Source of the DNA: Chitinophaga pinensis
Lineage (GTDB): Bacteria; Bacteroidota; Bacteroidia; NS11-12g; UBA955
Assembly (NCBI GenBank): GCA_945877575.1
Contig: CAMDUE010000008.1
Location: forward strand, 53,479 to 117,478
Reading direction: 5' to 3'
Length of the DNA: 64,000 nt
Below are positions 1-9,527 of the stretch, piece after piece; position 1 is the stretch's first letter; each line of letters starts with the position of its first letter. The translations under genes were made by a program, and so were the position numbers. The notes under the pieces are model-generated. The model did no database searches. It was not told where the DNA came from and was given only the letters and a program-made list of their open reading frames with translations.

Positions 1-116
1 AACTCCTCAAGTGCAGCCAACAATTGTTCCTGTGTAATTTGTTTATTTTTTGTAATATCAACTTCGGAAGATGATCTAATTGATGCCTTTATAACCAGTT
101 TTTTAATTTCAGTCAT
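1..116 (-). CDS. DUF5908-like small eCIS-associated protein (partial, runs off window edge)
   Basis: Reverse strand from ATG at 116 reads MTEIKKLVIKASIRSSSEVDITKNKQITQEQLLAALEE..., resembling the short 'EIKELVIK' proteins next to Bacteroidota eCIS tube genes; lies directly upstream of the window edge and next to tube genes. Confidence 0.55.
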   Translation of the reverse strand, partial: MTEIKKLVIKASIRSSSEVDITKNKQITQEQLLAALEE

Positions 117-123
117 AATGAGA

Positions 124-729
124 TTAATCTAAAATATCACCAACAGCGCCAGCAGCAGAATCAACGCCAGATTTTACGGCGCTAACTCCTTTTTGAGCAA
201 CTTTAGAGCCTGCATCGGCTACATAATTTGCAGCCCCTAAGGCCGCATTTGCAACGGCACTGAACATGCCAGATTGCATATTGACTTGTTTGTACCAGTC
301 GTATTGTATTACAATGGTTTCAGTGATGTATTTTCCTGACATGGCATTAAATCCACCGGTTTCCCATTTTATTGGATAGGCATTGTAAAAAAACCAAGAA
401 TAAATGGGAGAGTGATTCGCGTCTAGTGCGCTTACTACAATGGGAATGGGAATGCGTTTTTTTAGGGTGATATTCATTTCAAACCAATCTATGAGAAATG
501 ACCCTGGAATTAGCCCACGTTTTAGGGTGAGTTGACCTTTTTCAAGTTCAACAGCAGAACTGTTGGTAACGGAATTTTGAACTTCTTGGGTTCCTGTTTT
601 TTTATTGGATACGATTGACTTGCCAATTCCCTCGATGCTTTCAAATCGGGCATCGAGGGATTTTGACGGCAAGGGAAAGATAAAGTCTACCTTAAAATGA
701 AACGCATTTACCGGTAGACTTTGAAACAT
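124..729 (-). CDS. gp19-type phage tail tube protein, eCIS, with Ala/Gly C-terminal extension
   Basis: YNAYPIKWETGGFNAMSGKYITETIVIQYDWYKQ is typical of T4 gp19-like tube proteins; 201 aa, in the tube-sheath operon. Confidence 0.8.
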   Translation of the reverse strand: MFQSLPVNAFHFKVDFIFPLPSKSLDARFESIEGIGKSIVSNKKTGTQEVQNSVTNSSAVELEKGQLTLKRGLIPGSFLIDWFEMNITLKKRIPIPIVVSALDANHSPIYSWFFYNAYPIKWETGGFNAMSGKYITETIVIQYDWYKQVNMQSGMFSAVANAALGAANYVADAGSKVAQKGVSAVKSGVDSAAGAVGDILD

Positions 730-751
730 TATTGAATTAGATCAATGAAAA

Positions 752-1183
752 TTAAGCTAAACTCAAACCTTCGTGAACTAGGGTGATGGTTTCAACCGCT
801 ACTTCACTTGCATCAGACTTCAAGTCTGGGTTTTCCACTTTCTTTGGCCAAGCATTGGTCAAAGCCCATGTCATAATAGGAGAGTGTGTTTCATCGAGAA
901 GTTCGATGGTTACAGTTTTACGAACAGGGTTGTTCATTTGAACTGCATTGTACCAATCCCAATATTCAACGTGATCTTGGAAAACACCTTTTTTGATTAC
1001 AATATCACCAAACTTTCTAAGTCCTGACATTTTCTGAGTGCTAAATTCAACACTTGCACCATCGCGATATTCTATCACGTCTAGTTCGGTATTCAATCCG
1101 GTTACTTCGCTGCAATTGATTACAGTGCTGTCAAAGGTAACACGGAAGTGAAACCTTGGTAGTGGATAATCTGGATTTGCCAT
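752..1183 (-). CDS. gp19-type phage tail tube protein, eCIS
   Basis: 143 aa; PLPRFHFRVTFDSTVINCSEVTGLNTELDVIEYRDG...WDWYNAVQMNNPVRKTVTIELLDETHSPIMTWALTNAWPKK, canonical inner-tube protein. Confidence 0.92.
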   Translation of the reverse strand: MANPDYPLPRFHFRVTFDSTVINCSEVTGLNTELDVIEYRDGASVEFSTQKMSGLRKFGDIVIKKGVFQDHVEYWDWYNAVQMNNPVRKTVTIELLDETHSPIMTWALTNAWPKKVENPDLKSDASEVAVETITLVHEGLSLA

Positions 1184-1222
1184 GATTTATTTTTTAATTT
1201 TTTAGTTTTACAAAGGATTTAA

Positions 1223-3091
1223 TTAAGACTCTTGCATTTTGTGAGAGAATTTCAACACAATGAATTCAGCAGGACGAACTACAGCCATACCAATTTCTAC
1301 GTTCATTCTTCCTTCAAGAATATCTACTTGAGACATGGTTGTTCCCATTCCAATATTCACAAAGAACGCTTGATCTGAAGAAGCACCAGCCATAGCGCCA
1401 GCTTTCCACAAATTGGTCAAATAGTTTTCAATCATTGCCTTAACTCTAATCCAAGTAGAAGCATCATTAGGTTCAAATACTGCCCAACCTGTTGCATTTC
1501 TGATGCTTTCCTCAACCATGTTGAAGAAACGACGTACTGAAATGTATCTCCATTCGTTATCATTACCAGCTAGTGTGCGAGCACCCCATACAAGAGTACC
1601 TTTACCAGTAAAGCTTCTGATAGCGTTTATAGACTTACCGCCAATAACGTCAACGTTCAAATCTTCTTGTTGTGCGTCATCAATTTTAACGATTGGTTTA
1701 GAAACAGTTGCAAGACTTACGTTTGCAGGAGCTTTCCAAACACCACGTTGGTTATCAACCATTGCATAAACACCACAAACTGCACCAGATGGTGGAATTT
1801 TTGACAATTCTTTGTAGATTTCATTAACGATATTCTGCAACAATGGGTTGTAGTCAAATGCAATTTTACCTAAGTTGATTTTGATAGATTCTGCATCTTC
1901 CAAAATGCTATCCATGATGTTTCTTAGATCAACACCCAATTTGTATAGGGTGTCTTTCATCAACTTATTCTTCATTTCATCTTGCTCTGCACCTGTAATA
2001 GCTGCGTTAGGAGTTGCTTCTCCTAAATCTAGTGTAGGATAAGCAGCAGCATCAAATGCACCAGAACCTGCAGCAGCATCGTAGCTAGCAAACTCTTTCA
2101 ATAAACCGGTGAACTTTGAGCTAGCATTTACTTTAACGCTCATTTCGTTAGCAACCGCTGCGCTGTTAAAGAAACTAGTTGCAAAGTCGTACAATGCTTT
2201 CAACTCACCAGCCAAGTAACTAGCACCGCCGTTATAATCAGCAGCATCACCGTTGATGTTATCTAATATATCAGTTAATGCTGTTTTGTAATCTTTTTCG
2301 TTAGAATAAGCTCTTACTTTAGCATAATCTGATACAGCCATGTTTAAGTTTTTAACTGAAATTGGATGTGAACAAATTTCTTCTAAACGCTTATCGTCAT
2401 CACCAACTTTGATTTTGATGGTTTCGTGATTGTATTTATGAGGCAATGCGTTGTAAACCCATGGGTAGTATGAAGCACCGTATTTCAAGTTGTTTACACC
2501 AACACCATTTCTAAAGTTCAATACCACATCTTTATCTTTTCTGTGGATGTATCCTTCGTAAACGTCTAATACAGCAACACGATCTTGCATCATGGCACAT
2601 TGCATCAACATTTGTTGCTGCAAACTGTAGCACTGATCTGATTTGCCTAACAAAACAGCATCTGGACAAGCCAAAATAGTAGGCTGATTCTCGCGCTTGC
2701 AAGCGTCAATACCATCCTGTAGCGCTTCGAAATCAATATCGTCATTGTAACCACCAACACTTACAACATAACACTCTCCGCCACCATTGGCAAAAAACAT
2801 TCTGATTGCATCATACAAATAGAAAGATTTGTCTAATTTAATTCCTTCAACTTGTAAAGAAGAGTTTAAAGAAACGTTAATCTCAGATGGTACGTATCCA
2901 CCTCCAAAATGATCAACGTAATCAAGCATAGAAGAAATGTGCACCGCTTGATTAAGAATCGATGCTCCTCCTTTAATGGCCTTTGCTGTGTACCCCACAA
3001 ACGCAGGTACAGCAGTAGGCACTTGTCCGACTGAAGGTGGTAACGTGGAGATCTCTTCTACGTAAACACCAGGGGTTTTGTAATTCGCCAT
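1223..3091 (-). CDS. Contractile tail sheath protein, eCIS
   Basis: Starts MANYKTPGVYVEEISTLPPSVGQVPTAVPAFVGYT; C-terminus WVVFEPND-like/WIRVKAMIENYLTNLWKAGAMAG...QAFFVNIG; typical sheath termini with a variable middle insertion. Confidence 0.95.
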   Translation of the reverse strand: MANYKTPGVYVEEISTLPPSVGQVPTAVPAFVGYTAKAIKGGASILNQAVHISSMLDYVDHFGGGYVPSEINVSLNSSLQVEGIKLDKSFYLYDAIRMFFANGGGECYVVSVGGYNDDIDFEALQDGIDACKRENQPTILACPDAVLLGKSDQCYSLQQQMLMQCAMMQDRVAVLDVYEGYIHRKDKDVVLNFRNGVGVNNLKYGASYYPWVYNALPHKYNHETIKIKVGDDDKRLEEICSHPISVKNLNMAVSDYAKVRAYSNEKDYKTALTDILDNINGDAADYNGGASYLAGELKALYDFATSFFNSAAVANEMSVKVNASSKFTGLLKEFASYDAAAGSGAFDAAAYPTLDLGEATPNAAITGAEQDEMKNKLMKDTLYKLGVDLRNIMDSILEDAESIKINLGKIAFDYNPLLQNIVNEIYKELSKIPPSGAVCGVYAMVDNQRGVWKAPANVSLATVSKPIVKIDDAQQEDLNVDVIGGKSINAIRSFTGKGTLVWGARTLAGNDNEWRYISVRRFFNMVEESIRNATGWAVFEPNDASTWIRVKAMIENYLTNLWKAGAMAGASSDQAFFVNIGMGTTMSQVDILEGRMNVEIGMAVVRPAEFIVLKFSHKMQES

Positions 3092-3156
3092 ATTATTTAA
3101 AATGTTAGGTTTTTATCGGTTGATTTAAAAAGCACTTAAAACGCAAATCTATACAA

Positions 3157-3981
3157 TTAATATTTGATTTCTTGGAGCAAAACAGGCGAATGTGGATAAC
3201 TTGGGGATTTCGAAATGTTTGAAAGCCCAAATTTAGGTACTCTGCATTTGAGTTTTGTTCTACTATTGTTATCGTGTACTCTGTAGGATACACATTCGAG
3301 GGCGTTTAATTTGTCAATGCTAATTTCACTTTGAGAAGCGAAGAATGCATGGGTTGAGTTATCCACGTCAATAGGGTTGAAGGTGGTAAATCCTGATTCT
3401 TCAATGATTTCTGTGGGCATTAACTCAGGATTTCCAAGTTTATTAACAGCGAAAATCAATTGATAGGACTTTGCTGCTGATTCTATGATAAAAGTTGATG
3501 GACCTTTGACTACATTAGATTTTACAAAATCTCCAAAGGAAGGTATATTAATTCTTAATTCTCCTAATTTAAAAAAACCAGAAGGCAAGGAAATTGGTTT
3601 CACTTCTTCTATGTGCTCAGCATCTTTTAGATTTAGGGAAATAGGCGTTTGTAAACCCGGATTTAAATCTAAATTAAAATGAAAAGAATGTGAGTGTAAT
3701 GGTTTGTCGTTACAATCAGTAAATAACGCAAAGTTCACATCTTTGGTGCCCAAATAAAAATGAAGGGAATAAGGTTGATTTTGGGGTTCAATTTCTGGGA
3801 TTCCATCAGAATCAACACCGCAAGAAATGATAAATGTTTGATCTACGGTTCTAAAATAATTTCTGTGGTTTTTGAGCCAATCTTGAGTTGAATTGCTCGG
3901 AAATATTTCTAAAAAATCCATCTTTCCACTGCGGTAGAATGAATGTTTAGAATCGATTACTAGCCATGGAACAATCTTCAT
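3157..3981 (-). CDS. Uncharacterised protein in eCIS operon
   Basis: 274 aa ORF co-directional and tightly spaced between sheath and DUF4255 genes; no family recognised. Confidence 0.7.
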   Translation of the reverse strand: MKIVPWLVIDSKHSFYRSGKMDFLEIFPSNSTQDWLKNHRNYFRTVDQTFIISCGVDSDGIPEIEPQNQPYSLHFYLGTKDVNFALFTDCNDKPLHSHSFHFNLDLNPGLQTPISLNLKDAEHIEEVKPISLPSGFFKLGELRINIPSFGDFVKSNVVKGPSTFIIESAAKSYQLIFAVNKLGNPELMPTEIIEESGFTTFNPIDVDNSTHAFFASQSEISIDKLNALECVSYRVHDNNSRTKLKCRVPKFGLSNISKSPSYPHSPVLLQEIKY

Positions 3982-3986
3982 ACCAT

Positions 3987-4550
3987 TTATTTTTGATCTA
4001 GATTTGTTCCCATACCTGAAATGCGTTCAATTTTAGCGTTTAATGATGCGATTGGTTGAATGGGTATAAATCCAATTTTGTAGGCTGCAAATGGGAGCAG
4101 TTTGGTTCCAATGGTGCTCCATACATTACTCAGTTCGTTGTATTCAAAAGATAAATAATCTACGGTTAACCTATCTATATTGTCAGGTAAACCCTCAATT
4201 TTGGTTGAATCAAGACTTTGATTTTGAACAAAGTATTCAATGATACGTGTAATTAAATTCACTCCTTCGGGGTATTGTTTTCCCGAATGAGTGGCGGCAA
4301 AAAACACATGGACGTTGAAAAGGCTTGGAGTTGGGGCGCTCGGACCTCTGTAACCGCCAGTTTTATTTAACGTTCTATCTTCCTCAATTTTTAGAATTAA
4401 GCAGTGAACGGTATTGTCTTGTTGAAGTGCTTTCCCCCCGTTTAGGTCTAATATGTTTGAAAAAACCACCAAATCTTCGGTGCTACCGAATTGGTATTTG
4501 AGGTGTAGATTTAATTCTTTACTTATCGCATTTACTACCTCAAAGATCAT
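3987..4550 (-). CDS. DUF4255 (Pvc16/Afp16-type) tail terminator-like protein, eCIS
   Basis: MIFEVVNAISKELNLHLKYQFG...NIDRLTVDYLSFEYNELSNVWSTIGTKLLPFAAYKIGFIPI, characteristic of DUF4255. Confidence 0.85.
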   Translation of the reverse strand: MIFEVVNAISKELNLHLKYQFGSTEDLVVFSNILDLNGGKALQQDNTVHCLILKIEEDRTLNKTGGYRGPSAPTPSLFNVHVFFAATHSGKQYPEGVNLITRIIEYFVQNQSLDSTKIEGLPDNIDRLTVDYLSFEYNELSNVWSTIGTKLLPFAAYKIGFIPIQPIASLNAKIERISGMGTNLDQK

Positions 4551-4552
4551 AA

Positions 4553-4915
4553 TTAGCTCCTTTTAAGCGCCCAAATTATAATTCTAGCTAAGTAAATGCT
4601 TACAAAACAAAAAATGGCTAATAACAAATAAACTGTTTCTACACCTTCCATGTAAATGGCTAAATCTATAATGATATTGGGTATGATTTGGGCAAACAAA
4701 TAATAAAATCCAAACGCTAAAATGGGTGCCAATAGTAAAGTAATAAAAAACCACTTAACCTCTCTGGCGACTGCCCTTTTCATGGCTTCTTTTTTGTTGT
4801 TCTGAAATTTTTCAAACATCGCATCTTGGCTTTGTGCAGCCGCTTTGAAACTCCTTCTGTAGAGTTCGCGTTCGGTGCGCAATTCCATCTGTCTGAAAAA
4901 ATTGTCTGGATTCAT
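4553..4915 (-). CDS. Small protein with two predicted TM helices, eCIS operon
   Basis: 120 aa; WFFITLLLAPILAFGFYYLFAQIIPNIIIDLAIYMEGVETVYLLLAIFCFVSIYLARIII; first gene of the minus-strand operon. Confidence 0.65.
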   Translation of the reverse strand: MNPDNFFRQMELRTERELYRRSFKAAAQSQDAMFEKFQNNKKEAMKRAVAREVKWFFITLLLAPILAFGFYYLFAQIIPNIIIDLAIYMEGVETVYLLLAIFCFVSIYLARIIIWALKRS

Positions 4916-5045
4916 TCAGTCGCAAACCTAATGAATTCAGATTGAATTCGTAATATAATTAGTAAAAAAAACGATACTGTAATTCACTTCCTTCAGAGTG
5001 AATGTCGTAATTTGCTTCAATATTCAATTCAACGCATATATTCCT

Positions 5046-6374
5046 ATGTTATCGGTTCAACTACAAAAAGACTTATTGGTATTAGAAAATCTAATTCAAC
5101 AAAAGGTTGAACTTTTTGCTAGTGGCCAGGAATTATCAGTTGAATTATCATGGAAAAATATTGAAACCGATGATGAAGTATTTGATTACTACCATGATCT
5201 AGTTAAACACTATCAGTTGTCTGAAATTGAAAGAGGCACTCTTCTTTTAGCATTTGTCTATGCTTATTATCCTTTAATGCTTGATTTTTTGCTACAGTAT
5301 AAGTTGCAATTTCAAGATCGAAAAAACTTAGGTGGTAAGTCAGATTCCAATCAGTATTTTAAACCAACAATAGAAACCGCTGTTTTTTTATTTACCAATG
5401 GTTCAATTGATGAACGAACCTTATTATATGAATTATTCAACGGCAAATCTTGGCTCTTAAAACACGAAATTATTCAGATTGAATCGGAAGAAAATCATTT
5501 TTTCAATAAGACAATCAACATTTCTTCTGATTACAGAGAACTTTTATTGAATCAAAAAATCAATAAGCCCGATTTTAGTTCTGAGTTTCCAGCAAAACTG
5601 GTGAGTACCAATTCAAATTGGGAAGATTTAATCCTTGCCGATGAGGTTATGCAAGAATTGAATCTTATTGAAGTTTGGCAAAATACAAAGAATCAAGTGT
5701 ATGACCAATGGGGATTTGGCAATATTTTCAAACCTGGTTACAAAGCACTTTTTTATGGACCTTCGGGTACTGGTAAAACGATGGCTGCGGTGTTGTTGGG
5801 TAAAAAATTGGGTATTGATGTCTATAAAATTGATGTTTCTCAATTAGTTTCAAAGTACATTGGAGAAACGGCCAAAAATCTGGAAAAGGTTTTTCACCAA
5901 GCTGAAAATAAAAATTGGATTCTCTTTTTTGATGAAGCAGAATCCCTTTTTAGCAAAAGAGGCAATAGCAATTCATCGAACGATAAATATTCCAATCAAG
6001 AGGTTGGTTATTTATTGCAGAGAATTGAAGATTATTCTGGAATAGTTATTTTGGCAACCAATTTGAAATCGGTTATTGACGATGCGTTTACTCGCAGGTT
6101 TCAGAATATCATCAATTTCCCCATTCCAGATGAAGATCAGCGTTTCCTGCTGTGGACGAGTATGACGAAGTTACCGAATTCGCCCATTGAGTTTCACGTT
6201 GATTATAAAAAATTAAGCCAAAGCTATGAGCTCACCGGCGGAATGATTGCAAATGTTATTAGAGAGTGCGTCTATAGATGTGTTCAACATGATTCAATCA
6301 TTGTAGATCCGATATCCCTAGAGAAATCAATAAAACGGGAATTGCAAAAACAAGGCAAATACATGAGGGCTTAA
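5046..6374 (+). CDS. AAA+ ATPase (Pvc15/Afp15-type), eCIS, copy 1
   Basis: Walker A GPSGTGKT, Walker B ILFFDEAE, ATNLKSVIDDAFTRRF; start taken at the second Met (MLSVQLQKDLL) of the ORF at 4998. Confidence 0.88.
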   Translation: MLSVQLQKDLLVLENLIQQKVELFASGQELSVELSWKNIETDDEVFDYYHDLVKHYQLSEIERGTLLLAFVYAYYPLMLDFLLQYKLQFQDRKNLGGKSDSNQYFKPTIETAVFLFTNGSIDERTLLYELFNGKSWLLKHEIIQIESEENHFFNKTINISSDYRELLLNQKINKPDFSSEFPAKLVSTNSNWEDLILADEVMQELNLIEVWQNTKNQVYDQWGFGNIFKPGYKALFYGPSGTGKTMAAVLLGKKLGIDVYKIDVSQLVSKYIGETAKNLEKVFHQAENKNWILFFDEAESLFSKRGNSNSSNDKYSNQEVGYLLQRIEDYSGIVILATNLKSVIDDAFTRRFQNIINFPIPDEDQRFLLWTSMTKLPNSPIEFHVDYKKLSQSYELTGGMIANVIRECVYRCVQHDSIIVDPISLEKSIKRELQKQGKYMRA

Positions 6375-6377
6375 ATT

Positions 6378-9300
6378 ATGGGTACCGAAGGAGAATTGCT
6401 CGAAGAACAAGGTTCAAAAACGGCCGTTGAAAAACAACCGTCTACGGCTGATTTACAGACCGACTTGCCATCGCCGGCGATTACTCCAATATCGGAAAGA
6501 TTGCCCAAATCGGAATCAGATTCTTCATTATCTGAAGGTGAAAAATCTCCCATTGAGTCTTTGCCAGAATTGCCTCTGCCATTAACTGATAGTACTAAAG
6601 AAACTAAACCTGCTGATGTACCTAAATCTATGCCCAAGTTGGTTGGGGAGAAAAGCAGCATGGCGAAGTTCAAAGGATTTTTTGGTTTTGATACCAATTT
6701 CACTCGAATTGAAAAGGCTCAAGCCGAATTTGAAAAAGCATCGGATAACGATAGGAAGACCATTGTTTTAAAGAAATTAATTTCATTGTGTGCGGAATGG
6801 CTTAGCAGTCATTCAGATAAAAAAGATGATAAATACCAATCAGTTCAGAGTGTAAAATCGTTCGCTGAAGAAAAGGAATCGTCGATAGCCAAAGAAAAAG
6901 CATCCCCCGAAAAAGAGGCCGAGAAAAAGACAGAGCTGAGCACCTCTGCAAACGCTGTTTTACTGGAAGGTGAGAGCGGATTTGGCTTTAATACTACATT
7001 TACACAAATTCAAAAGAAAGTTGAAAAATACCAACAACTCCCGCCGGAAAGTGAACTTAAAGGCACATTGAAAGCGGAAATTTTGGATTTAGCAAATTCT
7101 TGGCTCTACAAACATCCGGAGAATAAAACGGAAGGCGATAAAACCAAAGAAGCATCTATAAGGCAAATCATTCAGCTCGTAAATGCTGACCAAAAGGCCA
7201 TGGTCATGCGTCCAGAGTCCAATGTTGGGATAAATGCAAAGATCAAGGAGGCTCTCACTGGAGAGAAAAGTACGTATCAGATTTTGGTTGACAAGTTTGC
7301 CGAATACACGGCGAAAACTCAATCGCTCAAAACAGATATAATTGGTGTTTATGAGCTGATAACAGATGCTAAATCAATCATTGCTTTATCAGATCAGTGG
7401 TTAGATTCTCATCCTGAAGGTGGTGACTCGTTGATAGATCAAGTTAAAGATGCAGTAAAGGCCCCTTTTACTGGTAATGTCAAAGAAAAACGCGGAATTG
7501 TCAATAACATGAAATCGCATTTGGGTTATTTGAATGCGTCGCTGTTTTTTGGAGGAGAGAATAATTTTTACGCATCGTTTGCAGGATTGGATATCGCGGC
7601 TGCGATGGTCGGGGATAGGATTTTAGTGAAATCTGCCGATTTAGAATTGAATGTTTATGGCCATAAAATTGGCGGTAAAATTTCTGAGTTATCTATTTAT
7701 GATGGTGATTTTGACTTTACACAACTCAACTTGAATTACGAGGGAGAGATCAATATTGCTGATGTATTTAAAATTAAAGGTTTCAACGGAACGATTGATA
7801 AGAAAGGGTCTCAAACCAATATTGATGTTAAGGCTAAATTGGGTTTATATCTGGATGATTTTACGGTAGCAGGTGTTGTAGGAGTCAGTTATAAAGATAA
7901 TAAATTTGATTTTTCTATTGCCGAGGGAAGTGCTTCCGCAAAGAATATATTAGGACATGTGGACCTCACTTTAGAGGGAATTAACTACGATAATGGAATT
8001 CTGAAAGTAGCTGATGCATCTATCGATGTTCATGATATTCCTCACCTTGGAACGGGTAGCGGTAAGATTTCAGATTTCTCATTCAATCCGAAGGGAACGC
8101 CGAAATACAATTGGAATGTAGCAGAAATTACCGTTTCTGATAAGGAAGAATTTGAGATTGTAGACGGAGTGAAAGTGGCTGTTCCTACGTTTAAAATTTA
8201 CGGTCCAACACAAAATTATAAAGTTCAAGTCATTGGAATTGGAGGCTCAGCTGAATTTTTTGGTGTTGAAGGAATGGTGAAAGTGGATCTTGAATTTGCA
8301 AAAGAAAAGAATTGGATGCCACAGGTCATTGGCGGAATTGCCAATGTTAAAGCGCCGCTTCCAACCATAGAAGGTGGCACTGGAATGAATTTTGATTTTC
8401 CCATTGTTCCTCCCGGTGGTATTTATGTGTTCGTGTCATTTGAACTATTAGGGAGTGTAGGAGGAGAAGTTTCTGCAGGAATTAAATTTGATAGAGATTC
8501 TGCCAAATATTCTGCCGGTGCAAAAGTCAACGGTGAGATTCAAGCGAATGTCAAGGCGGGAATTGGAGCGGGGATTCCATTTTTCATTGGATTGGAGGGA
8601 GGTATTTATTTAAGCGGAATTCTTAAGGCCACGGGAGAAGCAACCCTTGAAAATACTCAATTGAAAAAAGAAGGCGAGAAGTTTATCATGTCGGAAACCG
8701 TTTTAAACTATGCTTATGCTGCCAATGCTACGCTAGAAGGCGGGGTAAATTTAGATGGAAAATTCCTATTCTACAGGAAGACTCTGTACAAGAAAAAATT
8801 GTTGAATTGGAACATGGGTGAAACTAAGGGTGAGGGAACCTATGTATTGTCCAAAACAAAAAAAGAAATTAAAAAAACGGGCGGCAAGGGGTTGTTTGGA
8901 GGAGAGAAACCTGATGTTGCGACTTCTCCGTTTTCAACAGAGGAAAATCACTTTGCTACAACCTATGATGAATTGAAAGCCATCATTGATGGAACTGATT
9001 TAAATGCGGGAATTGAAAATTTGAATTTAGAAGAAGGGTCGAGTATTGAAAAACCAACACTTTTAGAAAAGAAATCAAGATTCTTAGAGAAGGTGGATGA
9101 TGCTTTGAAGAATAAATACAGCCCGACTAGAATTGAAAGAGAATATTTAGAGGTTGAAAATCTAAAAACTCAAGTTATACCAAGAAATGAACGGAAAATG
9201 GCTGATCCTCCTATGAGGAAAATCGCTAGAAAGTTTGGGTCTAGGGAAAGAGCAGTTGAACATTACACCCAAAAGCTTTCTCAACTTAGAACCAAACAAA

Positions 9301-9527
9301 GTCAATTCGAAGAAGTTATTCAGCGCTACATTACCGAATACGGTCAATTGGGAGCAGTAGCCAATAAAATTGATCAAATTTTGGATCCAGATAATGCCTC
9401 AACCATTGATTCTGTTAAGACAGAATTTTTATTGAAATATCAAGCCATGCTTGACGAGAAGCAAAGCATTATTAGAACTAACCAAGAAATAGCCCTATTA
9501 ACCAGTGAATCTGACTCCGATGAATAA
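6378..9527 (+). CDS. Large 1049-aa eCIS-linked protein of unknown function: disordered acidic N-terminus, three helical repeats, beta-rich middle, coiled-coil C-terminus
   Basis: Long ORF between two AAA+ genes in the same orientation; repeats such as GFGFNTTFTQIQKKVEKYQQ...LANSWLYKHPE. Confidence 0.85.
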   Translation: MGTEGELLEEQGSKTAVEKQPSTADLQTDLPSPAITPISERLPKSESDSSLSEGEKSPIESLPELPLPLTDSTKETKPADVPKSMPKLVGEKSSMAKFKGFFGFDTNFTRIEKAQAEFEKASDNDRKTIVLKKLISLCAEWLSSHSDKKDDKYQSVQSVKSFAEEKESSIAKEKASPEKEAEKKTELSTSANAVLLEGESGFGFNTTFTQIQKKVEKYQQLPPESELKGTLKAEILDLANSWLYKHPENKTEGDKTKEASIRQIIQLVNADQKAMVMRPESNVGINAKIKEALTGEKSTYQILVDKFAEYTAKTQSLKTDIIGVYELITDAKSIIALSDQWLDSHPEGGDSLIDQVKDAVKAPFTGNVKEKRGIVNNMKSHLGYLNASLFFGGENNFYASFAGLDIAAAMVGDRILVKSADLELNVYGHKIGGKISELSIYDGDFDFTQLNLNYEGEINIADVFKIKGFNGTIDKKGSQTNIDVKAKLGLYLDDFTVAGVVGVSYKDNKFDFSIAEGSASAKNILGHVDLTLEGINYDNGILKVADASIDVHDIPHLGTGSGKISDFSFNPKGTPKYNWNVAEITVSDKEEFEIVDGVKVAVPTFKIYGPTQNYKVQVIGIGGSAEFFGVEGMVKVDLEFAKEKNWMPQVIGGIANVKAPLPTIEGGTGMNFDFPIVPPGGIYVFVSFELLGSVGGEVSAGIKFDRDSAKYSAGAKVNGEIQANVKAGIGAGIPFFIGLEGGIYLSGILKATGEATLENTQLKKEGEKFIMSETVLNYAYAANATLEGGVNLDGKFLFYRKTLYKKKLLNWNMGETKGEGTYVLSKTKKEIKKTGGKGLFGGEKPDVATSPFSTEENHFATTYDELKAIIDGTDLNAGIENLNLEEGSSIEKPTLLEKKSRFLEKVDDALKNKYSPTRIEREYLEVENLKTQVIPRNERKMADPPMRKIARKFGSRERAVEHYTQKLSQLRTKQSQFEEVIQRYITEYGQLGAVANKIDQILDPDNASTIDSVKTEFLLKYQAMLDEKQSIIRTNQEIALLTSESDSDE

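Noticed and set aside
1503-1769. 88-aa plus ORF within sheath gene
   Set aside because: Antisense to a strongly supported sheath CDS.
6371-6703. 110-aa minus ORF
   Set aside because: Antisense to the disordered N-terminus of the 1049-aa gene.
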